From: Paragemmobacter ruber
GTDB taxonomy: Bacteria; Pseudomonadota; Alphaproteobacteria; Rhodobacterales; Rhodobacteraceae
Length of the DNA stretch: 64,000 nucleotides
Assembly: GCF_009908315.1 (NCBI RefSeq)
Contig: NZ_JAAATW010000003.1
Location: 1-64,000 of the forward strand
Direction: 5' to 3'
The notes under the pieces were generated by a model. That model worked only from the letters and a program-made list of their open reading frames with translations, searched no databases and was not told the origin of the DNA. The translations under genes and the position numbers were made by a program. This document shows, in pieces, positions 54,012-62,908 of this stretch; the stretch's first letter is position 1, and each line of letters opens with the position of its first letter.

Positions 54012-54827
54012 ATGACTGATCTCCTCCGCAAACCTTCAGGGACCAACGGCAAGGTCCATGACATCACCCCCGAAAGCGCGGGCTGGGGCTATGTGGGCTT
54101 TGGCCTCTACCGCCTGACGCCCGGGCAAAGCGCCGCCGAGGCGACGGGCGACCGCGAGGCGATCCTTGTCCTCGTCGAAGGCCGGGCGCGGATCACCGCA
54201 GGCGGCGCCGATTTCGGCGAGATGGGCGACCGGATGGATGTGTTCGAAAAGACCCCGCCGCATTGCCTCTATGTCCCGAATGGCAGCGACTGGCAGGCGG
54301 TGGCGACCACCGATTGCGTGCTGGCCGTCTGCACCGCGCCGGGCCGGGGCAACCACCCCGTGCGGCGGCTGGGGCCAGAGGGGATCACGCTCACGCCGCG
54401 CGGGCAGGGCGCCAATACGCGCTTCATCAACAACATCGCGATGGAGGCGCGCGAGGTGGCCGACAGCCTGCTCGTGACCGAGGTCTTCACCCCCGCCGGC
54501 AACTGGTCAAGCTATCCCAGCCACCGCCATGACGAGGATGATTTCCCCCGGATGACCTATCTGGAGGAGACCTATTACATGCGCCTGAACCCCGCGCAGG
54601 GCTTCGGCATTCAGCGCGTCTATACCGAGGACGGGGCGCTGGACGTGACCATGGCCGTGAAGAACCACGACGTCACGCTGGTACCGAAAGGCCACCATCC
54701 CTGCGGCGCGCCCTACGGATATGAGATGTATTACCTCAACGTCATGGCCGGCCCGCGCCGCAACTGGCGCTTCCAGAACGACCCCGATCACGACTGGATC
54801 TATCGCCGCGACAATCCGGAGGCGTAA
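54012..54827 (+). CDS. iolB: 5-deoxy-glucuronate isomerase
   Basis: A 271-residue cupin-type isomerase with S-Y-P-S-H-R-H-D-E-D-D, E-E-T-Y-Y and H-P-C-G-A-P-Y-G-Y-E-M-Y-Y-L-N metal-binding segments. The start at 54012 follows AAGGGCAAGG, the tail of a palindromic repeat; another in-frame ATG is at 53997 inside the repeat. It completes the iolCDEB set; iolG and iolA are not in the window. Confidence 0.92.
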   Translation: MTDLLRKPSGTNGKVHDITPESAGWGYVGFGLYRLTPGQSAAEATGDREAILVLVEGRARITAGGADFGEMGDRMDVFEKTPPHCLYVPNGSDWQAVATTDCVLAVCTAPGRGNHPVRRLGPEGITLTPRGQGANTRFINNIAMEAREVADSLLVTEVFTPAGNWSSYPSHRHDEDDFPRMTYLEETYYMRLNPAQGFGIQRVYTEDGALDVTMAVKNHDVTLVPKGHHPCGAPYGYEMYYLNVMAGPRRNWRFQNDPDHDWIYRRDNPEA

Positions 54828-54837
54828 TGGTGCGCGC

Positions 54838-55248
54838 TCAGCCGCGCGTCACCACGCTCACCCGCAGGCCGCCCGCCTGATTGCGGATCTCGCGCTCCAC
54901 CATGCGCGGATTGGGCAGGTCCGGCGCGACCACGACCAGCACGCCGGCAAAGTCGAGCGACCGCAGCAGCGTGGCCACCGACAGCGCATCGTAATCCGGC
55001 CCGATCATCGGGCAGAGCACGCGCTCCGGCTGCACCCGCGCCAGCAGCGCGGCGTCAATCTCTTCGGGGCGGGCGATGACCTCTGCGCCCGCGGGCGGCA
55101 CCTCCAGCCCCAGCGCAAGCGTCACCTGCGGGGCCTCTTCCGCCGCCGCTTCCGCCGCAGGCCGGGCGCGGGGGGCGCGCCGGCGCGTCGCGAGGGCGCG
55201 CTGCGCCTTGATCGCGGCGGCGGCCTGTTCCTGTCCACCCGTTTGCAT
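54838..55248 (-). CDS. Conserved-looking hypothetical protein
   Basis: A 136-residue soluble protein with an Ala/Arg-rich basic N-terminal half and a C-terminal segment (V-L-C-P-M-I-G-P-D-Y-D-A-L, then L-V-V-V-A-P-D-L-P-N-P) that looks like part of an alpha/beta fold. GGAGG precedes the ATG. It is divergent from the PhoR-like kinase. I do not recognise the family. Confidence 0.6.
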   Translation of the reverse strand: MQTGGQEQAAAAIKAQRALATRRRAPRARPAAEAAAEEAPQVTLALGLEVPPAGAEVIARPEEIDAALLARVQPERVLCPMIGPDYDALSVATLLRSLDFAGVLVVVAPDLPNPRMVEREIRNQAGGLRVSVVTRG

Positions 55249-55365
55249 CGGTCCTCCGTCATGGTTCGGCGGTCGGCACGGACCGAAGGCCCGCGCGCGC
55301 GCCCCGGGGCCTCTGGCCTCTGCGTCAGGGCGTGGTATGAGGGCGGAACACGGCAGGAGAGTGGC

Positions 55366-56388
55366 ATGCATACGGAAATGATGCGGACAATCGTGGCAGC
55401 CGTGCCGCTTCCGGTGATCGCCATCGGGCGCGACGACCGGATCATCGCGGCCAATGCGGCGGCGCAGGCACTGCTGGGATCGGGGATCGAAGGGCGCCAC
55501 CACCTGCTCACCCTGCGCCAACCCGCCCTGCAAGAGGCGATCGCCGCCGCCCTCGCGCGGGGCGAGGCCGGCACCGTGCGGCATGTCATTCCCGGCCCTT
55601 CGCAGGACATCGCCTATCGCGTCACCGTGGCCCCCGCCGCCGAAGGCCACGCGATCCTGACCTTTGAAGACGTGACCGAGGCCGAACAGATGGGCCAGAT
55701 GCGGCGCGATTTCGTGGCCAATGTCAGCCATGAATTGCGCACGCCGCTGACCGCGCTCCTGGGCTTTATCGAAACGCTGCGCGGCGCTGCGCGCGACGAT
55801 CCTGCCGCGCGCGACCGCTTTCTCGCGATCATGGAACGCGAGGCAGGCCGCATGAACCGCCTGATCGGCGATCTCTTGCAGCTGAGCCGGGTGGAATCCG
55901 AAGAACGCATCCGCCCGACAGAGCGTGTGGATCTTCACGCCCTCATCACCGGGGCCGTGGCGACGCTGCGCCCGCTGGCCGAAAGCGCCGGGGTGGTGGT
56001 CGAGGTGACGGGCGAACCCGGCCCGCTGCCGCTGCCCGGCGATGCCGATCAGATCACGCAGGTTCTGGTCAACCTGATCGAGAATGCGGTGAAATATGGC
56101 GGCGCGGGCGGGCGCGTCGATATCCACATCGCGCGCGAGGCGCTGCCGCGCGGCCCGGGCATCAGGGTGGAGGTGGCCGATCAGGGCGAAGGGATCGACC
56201 CCATCCACATCCCGCGCCTGACCGAACGCTTCTACCGCGTCGATGGCCACCGCTCGCGCGAAAAGGGCGGCACGGGGCTGGGTCTCGCCATCGTCAAGCA
56301 CATCGTGCAACGCCACCGGGGCCGCATCCGTATCGACAGCGAACGCGGCAAGGGCAGCACCTTCACCTTCATCCTGCCGGAAACCTGA
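55366..56388 (+). CDS. PhoR-like histidine kinase without membrane segments
   Basis: A 340-residue kinase. A PAS domain (about 10-110, I-A-I-G-R-D-D-R-I-I-A-A-N-A-A-A) is followed by HisKA with V-S-H-E-L-R-T-P-L-T-A-L-L-G-F at about 122 and HATPase with N-L-I-E-N-A-V-K-Y, D-Q-G-E-G-I and G-G-T-G-L-G-L. The PhoR-type core is clear, but no hydrophobic helix is present, so it should be cytoplasmic. No phoB, phoU or pst genes are adjacent. Confidence 0.85.
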   Translation: MHTEMMRTIVAAVPLPVIAIGRDDRIIAANAAAQALLGSGIEGRHHLLTLRQPALQEAIAAALARGEAGTVRHVIPGPSQDIAYRVTVAPAAEGHAILTFEDVTEAEQMGQMRRDFVANVSHELRTPLTALLGFIETLRGAARDDPAARDRFLAIMEREAGRMNRLIGDLLQLSRVESEERIRPTERVDLHALITGAVATLRPLAESAGVVVEVTGEPGPLPLPGDADQITQVLVNLIENAVKYGGAGGRVDIHIAREALPRGPGIRVEVADQGEGIDPIHIPRLTERFYRVDGHRSREKGGTGLGLAIVKHIVQRHRGRIRIDSERGKGSTFTFILPET

Positions 56389-56475
56389 CCCGCCCCCCTG
56401 CCACCCGCCGCCCGGTCCGGGGCAGGGCACATGACCGTGATTGGGGATTGGGCGCGCGTGTCCCGGCGCGCGGCG

Positions 56476-57420
56476 CTAAAGCCGCGCGATCCGCTCGGTC
56501 AGCAGGGCGTAGAAGCCATCGGCATCCACCGCCCCCACGAACAGCGCATTGGCCGGGCGTTTCGTGACCCCCCACCAATCGGCCACGGTCATGCCCAGCG
56601 TCAGTTCGGACTGCGTCTCGATCTCCACATTGATGTGGCGGCCGGTGAACAGTTCGGGGCGCAAGAGATAGGCGATCACGCAGGGGTCATGCAGCGGTGC
56701 GCCATCGCAGCCGTATTTCTGCATGTCGAAGCGTTCGAAGAAATCCGTCCATTCCGCCACCATCCGCCCGGCTTCGTTGCCCAGCGCGCGGAACGCCTCC
56801 ACCCGCGCGCGGGTCGTCAGCGCCTTATGCGTCACGTCCAGCGGCATCACCACCAGCGGCACGCCCGACCCAAAGACAATCGCCGCTGCCTCGGGATCGA
56901 CATAGATGTTGAACTCTGCCGCCGGGGTGATGTTGCCCACCTCGAAATAGGCCCCGCCCATCAGCACGATCTGCTGCACACGGCCCACGATATCGGGGGC
57001 ACGCTCGAAAGCGGTGGCGATGTTGGTCAGCGGCCCCAGCGGGCAGAGCGTCACGCTGTGCGGCGCTTCCCGGCGCAGCGTCTCGATGATAAAATCGACC
57101 GCGTGCTGGTCCTGCAGCGGCATCGTCGGATCGGCCATCTGCGGCCCGTCCAGCCCGGTCTTGCCATGCACATGCTCGGCCGTCACCAGCTTGCGCCGCA
57201 TCGGCCGGTCGCAGCCGGCAAAGACCGGCATGTCGCGCTTGCCCGCCAGTTCACAGATGATGCGCGCGTTCTTCTGCGTCAACGCCAGCGGCACGTTGCC
57301 CGCCACGGCGGTGATCCCCAGCACGTCGATCTCAGCGGGGCTCGCCAGGGCCAGCAGGATCGCCACGGCATCATCCTGCCCGGGATCGGTGTCGATGATG
57401 ATCTTACGCGCCTGCGACAT
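56476..57420 (-). CDS. Nucleoside hydrolase (IunH family)
   Basis: A 314-residue enzyme with the calcium-binding motif D-T-D-P-G-Q-D-D-A near residue 10, N-I-Y-V-D-P-E-A-A and the C-terminal H-D-P-C-V-I-A. It cleaves nucleosides to base and ribose. It stands alone between two differently oriented or terminated genes. Confidence 0.9.
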   Translation of the reverse strand: MSQARKIIIDTDPGQDDAVAILLALASPAEIDVLGITAVAGNVPLALTQKNARIICELAGKRDMPVFAGCDRPMRRKLVTAEHVHGKTGLDGPQMADPTMPLQDQHAVDFIIETLRREAPHSVTLCPLGPLTNIATAFERAPDIVGRVQQIVLMGGAYFEVGNITPAAEFNIYVDPEAAAIVFGSGVPLVVMPLDVTHKALTTRARVEAFRALGNEAGRMVAEWTDFFERFDMQKYGCDGAPLHDPCVIAYLLRPELFTGRHINVEIETQSELTLGMTVADWWGVTKRPANALFVGAVDADGFYALLTERIARL

Positions 57421-57484
57421 CGGTCCAGCCTCTCAGAATAGGTCCCCGTCTCAAAGCGGAAATGTATCCTTTTGTCCAGACGGT

Positions 57485-57516
57485 CAAAGAACAAGGGGCG
57501 CGGTGTTCCGCGCCCC
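57485..57516 (-). terminator. Intrinsic terminator after futA
   Basis: On the minus strand GGGGCGCGG and CCGCGCCCC pair around AACA, followed by TTGTTCTTT. It lies 35 bp beyond the stop of the iron-binding protein gene. Confidence 0.75.
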
Positions 57517-57550
57517 TTTCAGAAATGTCCGCCTCTATGCGCGGCCGTTC

Positions 57551-58558
57551 TCAACCGTCGAAGTTAACTTCCTCGATCAGCTTCAGCGCGGCAGGCCGCA
57601 GCTTGGCCACCTCGGTCAGCGATTTGGAATCCGGCGTGAACTCGCCCCAGCTCGTCACCAGTTCCGACCGCGCGACACCGGGCTTCACCGGATATTCGTG
57701 GTTGGTCTCGGCATAGATGCGTTGCGCCTCGTCGCCCGACAGCCATTCCATGAACTTCAGCGCGTTCTCGCGGTTCGGGGCGGCCTTGGTCATCGCCACG
57801 CCCGACACGTTCACATGCGTGCCGTCCCCTTCGAAGGTCGGGAAGACGATGCGCACGGCTTCGGCGGCGGCCTTCTGCTCGGGGTCGTTCAGCATCTGGC
57901 CGATGTAATAGGTGTTGCCCACGGCGATATCGCACTCGCCCGCAGCAATCGCCTTCACCTGATCGCGGTCGCCGCCATCGGGCTTGCGCGCCAGATTGGC
58001 CTTCACGCCTTCCAGCCAGGCCTTGGCGGCCTCTTCGCCGTGATGGGCGATGACGGCGGCGGTCAGGGCCACGTTGTAATCATTGGTGCCCGAACGGATG
58101 CAGATCCGGCCCGCCCATTTCGGATCGGCCAGATCCTCGTAGGTCGTCACCTCGCCATCGGCCACCCGGTCGCGGCTGGCATAGACGATGCGCGCCCGGC
58201 TGGTCAGGCCGAACCAGTGGTCACCCTCGTCGCGCAGCGTGGCGGGGATGTTGGCCTCCAGCACATCGGATTGCACCGGCTGGGTCACGCCTGCATCGAC
58301 GATCTGGGTCAGCCGCGCGATATCCACGGTCAGCACCAGATCGGCCGGGCTGCGATCGCCCTCGGCCACCAGACGCTCGGCCATGCCCTTGTCCACGAAG
58401 GCCACATTCACCGTGATGCCCGTCTCGGCGGTAAAGGCATCGACCAGCGGTTGGATCAACTCGGGCTGGCGATGCGAATAGACGTTGATCTCCTGCGCAA
58501 GGGCAGGAACCGCGGTCGTGGCAAAGGCAAGGGCCATGAAGGAAAGGCGCATCGTCAT
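57551..58558 (-). CDS. Ferric iron ABC transporter substrate-binding protein (FutA/FbpA type)
   Basis: A 335-residue periplasmic protein with a signal peptide (F-M-A-L-A-F-A-T-T-A-V-P-A-L-A-Q). Family features are I-N-V-Y-S-H-R-Q at the mature start, W-F-G-L-T-S-R-A-R and the iron-ligand tyrosines in N-T-Y-Y-I-G. No permease or ATPase genes follow; a terminator does. A dyad overlaps its predicted promoter. Confidence 0.9.
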   Translation of the reverse strand: MTMRLSFMALAFATTAVPALAQEINVYSHRQPELIQPLVDAFTAETGITVNVAFVDKGMAERLVAEGDRSPADLVLTVDIARLTQIVDAGVTQPVQSDVLEANIPATLRDEGDHWFGLTSRARIVYASRDRVADGEVTTYEDLADPKWAGRICIRSGTNDYNVALTAAVIAHHGEEAAKAWLEGVKANLARKPDGGDRDQVKAIAAGECDIAVGNTYYIGQMLNDPEQKAAAEAVRIVFPTFEGDGTHVNVSGVAMTKAAPNRENALKFMEWLSGDEAQRIYAETNHEYPVKPGVARSELVTSWGEFTPDSKSLTEVAKLRPAALKLIEEVNFDG

Positions 58559-58594
58559 TGCTTGAGTCCTTTTGTCGGAAATTGCGATGGCCGC

Positions 58595-58635
58595 CATAAA
58601 CCCGACAAATTCACTCAGGTCAATCGTTGAGTGAA
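58595..58635 (-). promoter_or_regulatory. Predicted promoter with overlapping dyad before futA
   Basis: On the minus strand TTGACC (58618-58623) and TTTATG (58595-58600) are spaced by 17 bp. Perfect 8-bp arms TTCACTCA/TGAGTGAA (58628-58635 and 58610-58617) flank the -35 hexamer, so a bound repressor would block it. Iron-dependent control is expected for this gene, but the site does not match a motif I know well. Confidence 0.5.
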
Positions 58636-58761
58636 ATGGTCGGGGATAAATCAGTCGTGACCAGAGACCGGGCCGCGCGACCGAAACCCAGCCCCGCGAC
58701 CTGCGCCGCGCGCAACCCCGGGATCCGCTTCCGGTGCCCCCGGCGCCCCGCCGGTGATCCG

Positions 58762-59598
58762 CTACCTGTTTGCCTTCTCTTCGGCCTTCGCGCGGTTCCA
58801 CAGCGCATCCATCTCGGCCAGATCGCTCTGCTCCGGGGTCTTTCCCGCGTCCGCCAGCCAATCCTCGATCCGCCCGAAGCGGCGGGTGAACTTGGCATTG
58901 GCCGCCCGCAGCGCGGCCTCGGGGTCCACCTTCAGATGCCGCGCGAGGTTGGCCATCACGAACAGCAGATCGCCGAACTCTTCCGCCACCTCCGCCTCGG
59001 TCAGCCGGTCGCGCGCCTCCACCAGCTCGGCCGCCTCTTCCGCGATCTTGGCCACCACCTCGTCGGTGGAGGGCCAGTCGAACCCCACCCGCGCCGCGCG
59101 CTTTTGCAGCTTCACCGCCCGCGTCAGCGCAGGCAACCCCAGCGCCACGCCATCGAGCACCCGCGCCGGCCCCCGTTCGGCGGCCTTGATCCGCTCCCAA
59201 TCCTCGGTCTGCTGCGCGGCGCTCTTGTCGCGGCTTTCCTGCCCGAAGACATGCGGATGCCGCGCCACCATCTTGTCCGATATCGCCGCCACCACATCGG
59301 CAAAGCCGAACAGCCCCGCCTCCTCGGCCATCTGCGCGTGATAGACGGTTTGAAGCAGCAGATCGCCCAACTCCAGTCGCAACTCGCCCCAGGCCTGCCG
59401 CGCGATCACATCGGCCACCTCATGCGCCTCTTCGATCGTATAGGGCGCGATCGAGGCGAAATCCTGCGCGATGTCCCACGGACAGCCCGTCTCGGGATCA
59501 CGCAGCCGCCGCATGATCGCCAGCAGGCGATCCATCTCGCCGCCGCCCGCATGGATCAACTTATCGCCTATCGTCGCGTCACTGTCGGGCAGGGGCAT
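58762..59598 (-). CDS. mazG: Nucleoside triphosphate pyrophosphohydrolase MazG
   Basis: A 278-residue two-domain enzyme with C-P-W-D-I-A-Q, E-E-A-H-E-V-A-D-V-I in the first domain and E-E-F-G-D-L-L-F-V in the second. It hydrolyses NTPs to NMP and pyrophosphate. The ATG at 59598 follows GGAGG at 8 bp; the GTG at 59607 is inside that spacing. Confidence 0.93.
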   Translation of the reverse strand: MPLPDSDATIGDKLIHAGGGEMDRLLAIMRRLRDPETGCPWDIAQDFASIAPYTIEEAHEVADVIARQAWGELRLELGDLLLQTVYHAQMAEEAGLFGFADVVAAISDKMVARHPHVFGQESRDKSAAQQTEDWERIKAAERGPARVLDGVALGLPALTRAVKLQKRAARVGFDWPSTDEVVAKIAEEAAELVEARDRLTEAEVAEEFGDLLFVMANLARHLKVDPEAALRAANAKFTRRFGRIEDWLADAGKTPEQSDLAEMDALWNRAKAEEKANR

Positions 59599-59655
59599 TG
59601 CGGGCACCTCCGAATTGAGATTTGATCAAAGGCACCAACGCACAAGGAACATGGG

Positions 59656-60831
59656 ATGCCCGTCCTCAACCGTATCGCCGCTTATGCCGAGGAAATGAAG
59701 ACCTGGCGTCGCCATCTCCATGCCCATCCCGAACTGGCCTTCGACTGCCACGACACCGCGGCCTTCATCCTTGACCGCCTGCGCGATTTCGGCGTGGACG
59801 AGGTGCATCCCGGCATCGCCAAGACCGGCATCGTCGCCATCATCAAGGGGCAGGGCGCCGATGCCCCCAACGCCCCCGTGATCGGCCTGCGCGCCGACAT
59901 GGACGCGCTGCCGATCCACGAGATCACGGGGGCCGCGCATGCCTCCACCGTCCCCGGCAAGATGCATGCCTGCGGCCATGACGGCCATGTCGCCATGCTG
60001 CTCGGCGCGGCGAAATACCTGACCGAGACGCGCAACTTCCGCGGCCGCGTGGCGCTGCTGTTCCAGCCTGCCGAAGAGGATGGCGGCGGCGGGCAGGTCA
60101 TGGTGCAGGAAGGCGTGATGGACCGCTTCGGCATCGACACGGTCTACGGCATCCACAACGCCCCGAACGTGGCCTTCGGCCATTTCCACACCAATCCCGG
60201 CGCGCTGATGGCCTCGGTCGATACGGCCTTCGTCTATATCACCGGCAAGGGCGGCCACGGCGCCACGCCGCATGAATGTATCGACCCCGTGGTCGCGGTC
60301 GTGGGCATGGTGCAGGCGATCCAGACGATCATCCCGCGCAATGTCTATGCGCTGGATGAGGCGGTGATCAGCGTCACGCAGATCCACACCGGCACGGCCA
60401 GCAACATCATCCCCGAAGACGCGATGTTCTGCGCCACCATCCGCTGCTTCAACCCCGATGTACGGGCCCTCCTGAAGCGCCGCTTCCACGAAATCATCGA
60501 AGGCCACGCGCTGGCCTATAACGTGACCGCACGGGTCGATTACGACTGGGGCTATCCCGCCACGATCAACCACGCCGAACCCGCCGCCTTCGCGGCCGAA
60601 GTCGCGCGCGAGGTGTCGGGGGCGGAGGCGGTGAACGACCGGTCCAACCGCGAGATGGGATCGGAGGATTTCTCCTACATGCTCGAGGCGCGTCCGGGGG
60701 CCTATCTCTTTCTCGGCACCGGGCCGGGCGCGGGCCTGCACCACCCGGCCTATGACTTCAACGACGAGGCCGCGCCGATTGGCGCGAGCTTCTTCGCCCG
60801 TCTGGTGGAACGCGCCCAGCCTGTCGCCTGA
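59656..60831 (+). CDS. M20 amidohydrolase (hippurate/N-acyl-amino-acid hydrolase type)
   Basis: A 391-residue metallopeptidase-like enzyme with G-L-R-A-D-M-D-A-L-P-I at about 76, C-G-H-D-G-H-V-A-M-L at 105, P-A-E-E-D-G-G-G-G and late E-D-F-S-Y-M-L. These match HipO/AbgB/IAA-amino acid hydrolases. AAGGA stands 8 bp before the ATG at 59656. Substrate unknown. Confidence 0.9.
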   Translation: MPVLNRIAAYAEEMKTWRRHLHAHPELAFDCHDTAAFILDRLRDFGVDEVHPGIAKTGIVAIIKGQGADAPNAPVIGLRADMDALPIHEITGAAHASTVPGKMHACGHDGHVAMLLGAAKYLTETRNFRGRVALLFQPAEEDGGGGQVMVQEGVMDRFGIDTVYGIHNAPNVAFGHFHTNPGALMASVDTAFVYITGKGGHGATPHECIDPVVAVVGMVQAIQTIIPRNVYALDEAVISVTQIHTGTASNIIPEDAMFCATIRCFNPDVRALLKRRFHEIIEGHALAYNVTARVDYDWGYPATINHAEPAAFAAEVAREVSGAEAVNDRSNREMGSEDFSYMLEARPGAYLFLGTGPGAGLHHPAYDFNDEAAPIGASFFARLVERAQPVA

Positions 60832-61230
60832 TCCCACCGCGGCGTGACCTTGCGGAGCGGCTGCGCCGCACGGCTTTCCTGTCGTCGTCGCCTTCGCTCC
60901 TCCTCCGCGGGGAGGGGCGTTCCGCCCCCTCTTGTCCCGCCTTTGGCGTGCCAATTCACCCCCTGAGGGTATTTTTCCCATGATGAAGGGGGGCGGTCTT
61001 CATCTTGGCCCAAATACCCCCGGGGTCCGGGGTGGAACCCCGGCTTGCCGGATCGGCAGCTGGCGCTGACGCGAATCATTCTGGGCAAAGCGGGGCCACA
61101 TCTTGGCCCGCTTCAACCTTTGGCCCACCATATGCGGCCCCACGCAACCTTTGGTATCGGCTTCGGGCTGGCCCCTCTCGGGCAAGGCTGTTATACTAAT
61201 GTGCAACAAAACCGAGACAGGACCCCCGCC
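60832..61230. other. Intergenic region with a composite palindromic repeat and a repeated decamer
   Basis: No gene is seen. Copy 3 of the composite repeat has arms at 60961-60988 and 60998-61025 around the loop GGGGGCGGT, then a hairpin CCGGGGT/ACCCCGG (about 61026-61043). CAACCTTTGG occurs at 61114-61123 and 61145-61154, exactly 31 bp apart. A -10-like TATACT is at 61192-61197. The last two probably belong to the aminotransferase promoter. Confidence 0.6.
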
Positions 61231-62637
61231 ATGCTGACCGCAGCCGCGCTGAATTCGCCCTCGCCCGCCGATCTTTGGGAGATGGACCGCAGCCATTCCC
61301 TGCACCCTTGGACGAATTTCGGATCGTTTCAGGACAAGGGCGCGCTGGTCATCACGAAGGGCGAGGGGTGCTGGCTCTGGGATGCCGATGGCAAGCGCTA
61401 TTTCGACAGTGTGGGGGGCCTGTGGTGCACCAATATCGGCCTCGGCCGGCGCGAGATGGCGCAGGCCATCGCCGATCAGGCCGAGCGGCTGGCCTTTTCG
61501 AACACCTTCGTCGACATGGCGAATGACCCCTCCGCCCGGCTGGCGGCGCGCATCGCAGATCTCGCCCCGGGCGATCTGAACCGCGTCATGTTCACAACGG
61601 GCGGTTCCACCGCCGTCGATACCGCCGTCCGCATGGTGGCCTATGTGCAATCCTGCCTCGGTTTCCCGGACAAGACCGGCATCGTCGCGCGGGATCACAG
61701 CTATCACGGTTCCACCTACCTGTCGCAATCGGTGGGCAAGCGTCCAGGCGACCGGGTGCCGGAGTTCCGCTACAAGGAAGACGGCATCTATCACCTGAGC
61801 CCGCCCAACCCCTATCGCCGCCCGCAGGGCATGACCGAGGAGGCCTTCTGCGACGGGCTGGTGCAGGAATTCGAAGACCTGATCGCCCGCGTGGGCGCCG
61901 ACCGGATCGGCGGCTTCATCGCCGAACCGATCCAGGCCTCTGGCGGCGTGATCGTCCCGCCGGAGGGTTATCTGAAGCGCATGTGGGAGGTCTGCCAGCG
62001 CCACGGCATCCTCTTTATCGCCGATGAGGTGGTTACTGCCTTTGGCCGTCTCGGCCACTGGTTCGCGTCATGGGATGCCTTCGGCGTGATGCCCGACATC
62101 ATCTGCACCGCCAAGGGCCTGACCTCGGGCTATGTGCCCTTGGGGGCGATGATCTTTTCCGATCGTCTGTGGGACATCATGGCCCGCGACCCCTCGCGCT
62201 GGTTCACGGCGGGTTTCACCTATTCCGGCCATCCCGTCTCCTGCGCGGCGGGCCTCAAGAACATCGAGATCATGGAGCGCGAGGGGCTCTTGGCCAATGC
62301 GGCCCGCGTCGGGGCCTATTTCCAGAACCGGCTCAAGGCGATGGAGGATCTGCCGCTGGTGGGGCAGGTGCGCGGGCAGGGGCTGATGATCTGCACAGAG
62401 AATGTGGCCAACAAGGCCACCAAGGAGCCGCTGCCGGATGGCGTGAACGAGAGCAAGCGCATCTCGGACGCGGCCGAGGCGATGGGTCTGATCGTGCGGC
62501 CTCTGGCGCATCTGAACGTGATGTCCCCGCCCCTGACGATCACCGAGGCCGAAGTCGATTTCGTGGCCGAGGTGCTGGAGAAGGCCATCCGCAAGGTGAC
62601 CGATGAGTTGGTGCGCGAAGGGCATCGTCTGGGCTGA
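61231..62637 (+). CDS. Class III PLP-dependent aminotransferase (omega-amino acid/amine:pyruvate type)
   Basis: A 468-residue enzyme. It has F-D-S-V-G-G-L-W-C-T-N near residue 55, G-S-T-A-V-D-T-A, D-H-S-Y-H-G-S-T, D-E-V-V-T-A-F-G-R and the PLP lysine in I-I-C-T-A-K-G-L-T-S-G-Y at about 291. The group includes putrescine- and beta-alanine:pyruvate aminotransferases. It precedes an agmatinase gene on the same strand, so an arginine-agmatine-putrescine route is a reasonable inference. Confidence 0.88.
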   Translation: MLTAAALNSPSPADLWEMDRSHSLHPWTNFGSFQDKGALVITKGEGCWLWDADGKRYFDSVGGLWCTNIGLGRREMAQAIADQAERLAFSNTFVDMANDPSARLAARIADLAPGDLNRVMFTTGGSTAVDTAVRMVAYVQSCLGFPDKTGIVARDHSYHGSTYLSQSVGKRPGDRVPEFRYKEDGIYHLSPPNPYRRPQGMTEEAFCDGLVQEFEDLIARVGADRIGGFIAEPIQASGGVIVPPEGYLKRMWEVCQRHGILFIADEVVTAFGRLGHWFASWDAFGVMPDIICTAKGLTSGYVPLGAMIFSDRLWDIMARDPSRWFTAGFTYSGHPVSCAAGLKNIEIMEREGLLANAARVGAYFQNRLKAMEDLPLVGQVRGQGLMICTENVANKATKEPLPDGVNESKRISDAAEAMGLIVRPLAHLNVMSPPLTITEAEVDFVAEVLEKAIRKVTDELVREGHRLG

Positions 62638-62908
62638 TGCCCCCGATTCGCCGATCTGGGTTAACCGTTGCGCCGGGGCCATCGGCGTACGCTGCGTGCA
62701 TACGCCTGTCTGCACTCGGCGTCTGCACCCGGTGTGGCACCGCCGGATCGCGGAAAATGGCCTGCGGTCAGCGGGTTAACCCCGCGTCCGCAGCGCCGCT
62801 TTGTGCTTCGGCTTGACAACCGGGCCGCCCCTTGGTCCCTTGCCGCCACCCGATCCGCCGCGTCTCGGCCACCAAACGACGCGGCGCTTGAACAGGGGAA
62901 ATCCCATC
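62638..62908. other. Intergenic region before the agmatinase gene
   Basis: No gene is seen. GGGTTAACC occurs at 62658-62666 and within GCGGGTTAACCCCGC at 62771-62785. TTGACA follows at about 62813-62818 without a clear -10. The repeated motif is a possible operator for a regulator of agmatinase. Confidence 0.45.

Noticed and set aside
55300-56430. N-terminal two thirds of the minus-strand frame 54838-56430
   Set aside because: Antisense to the PhoR-like kinase; only the part from 55248 downwards with its own GGAGG site was kept as a gene.
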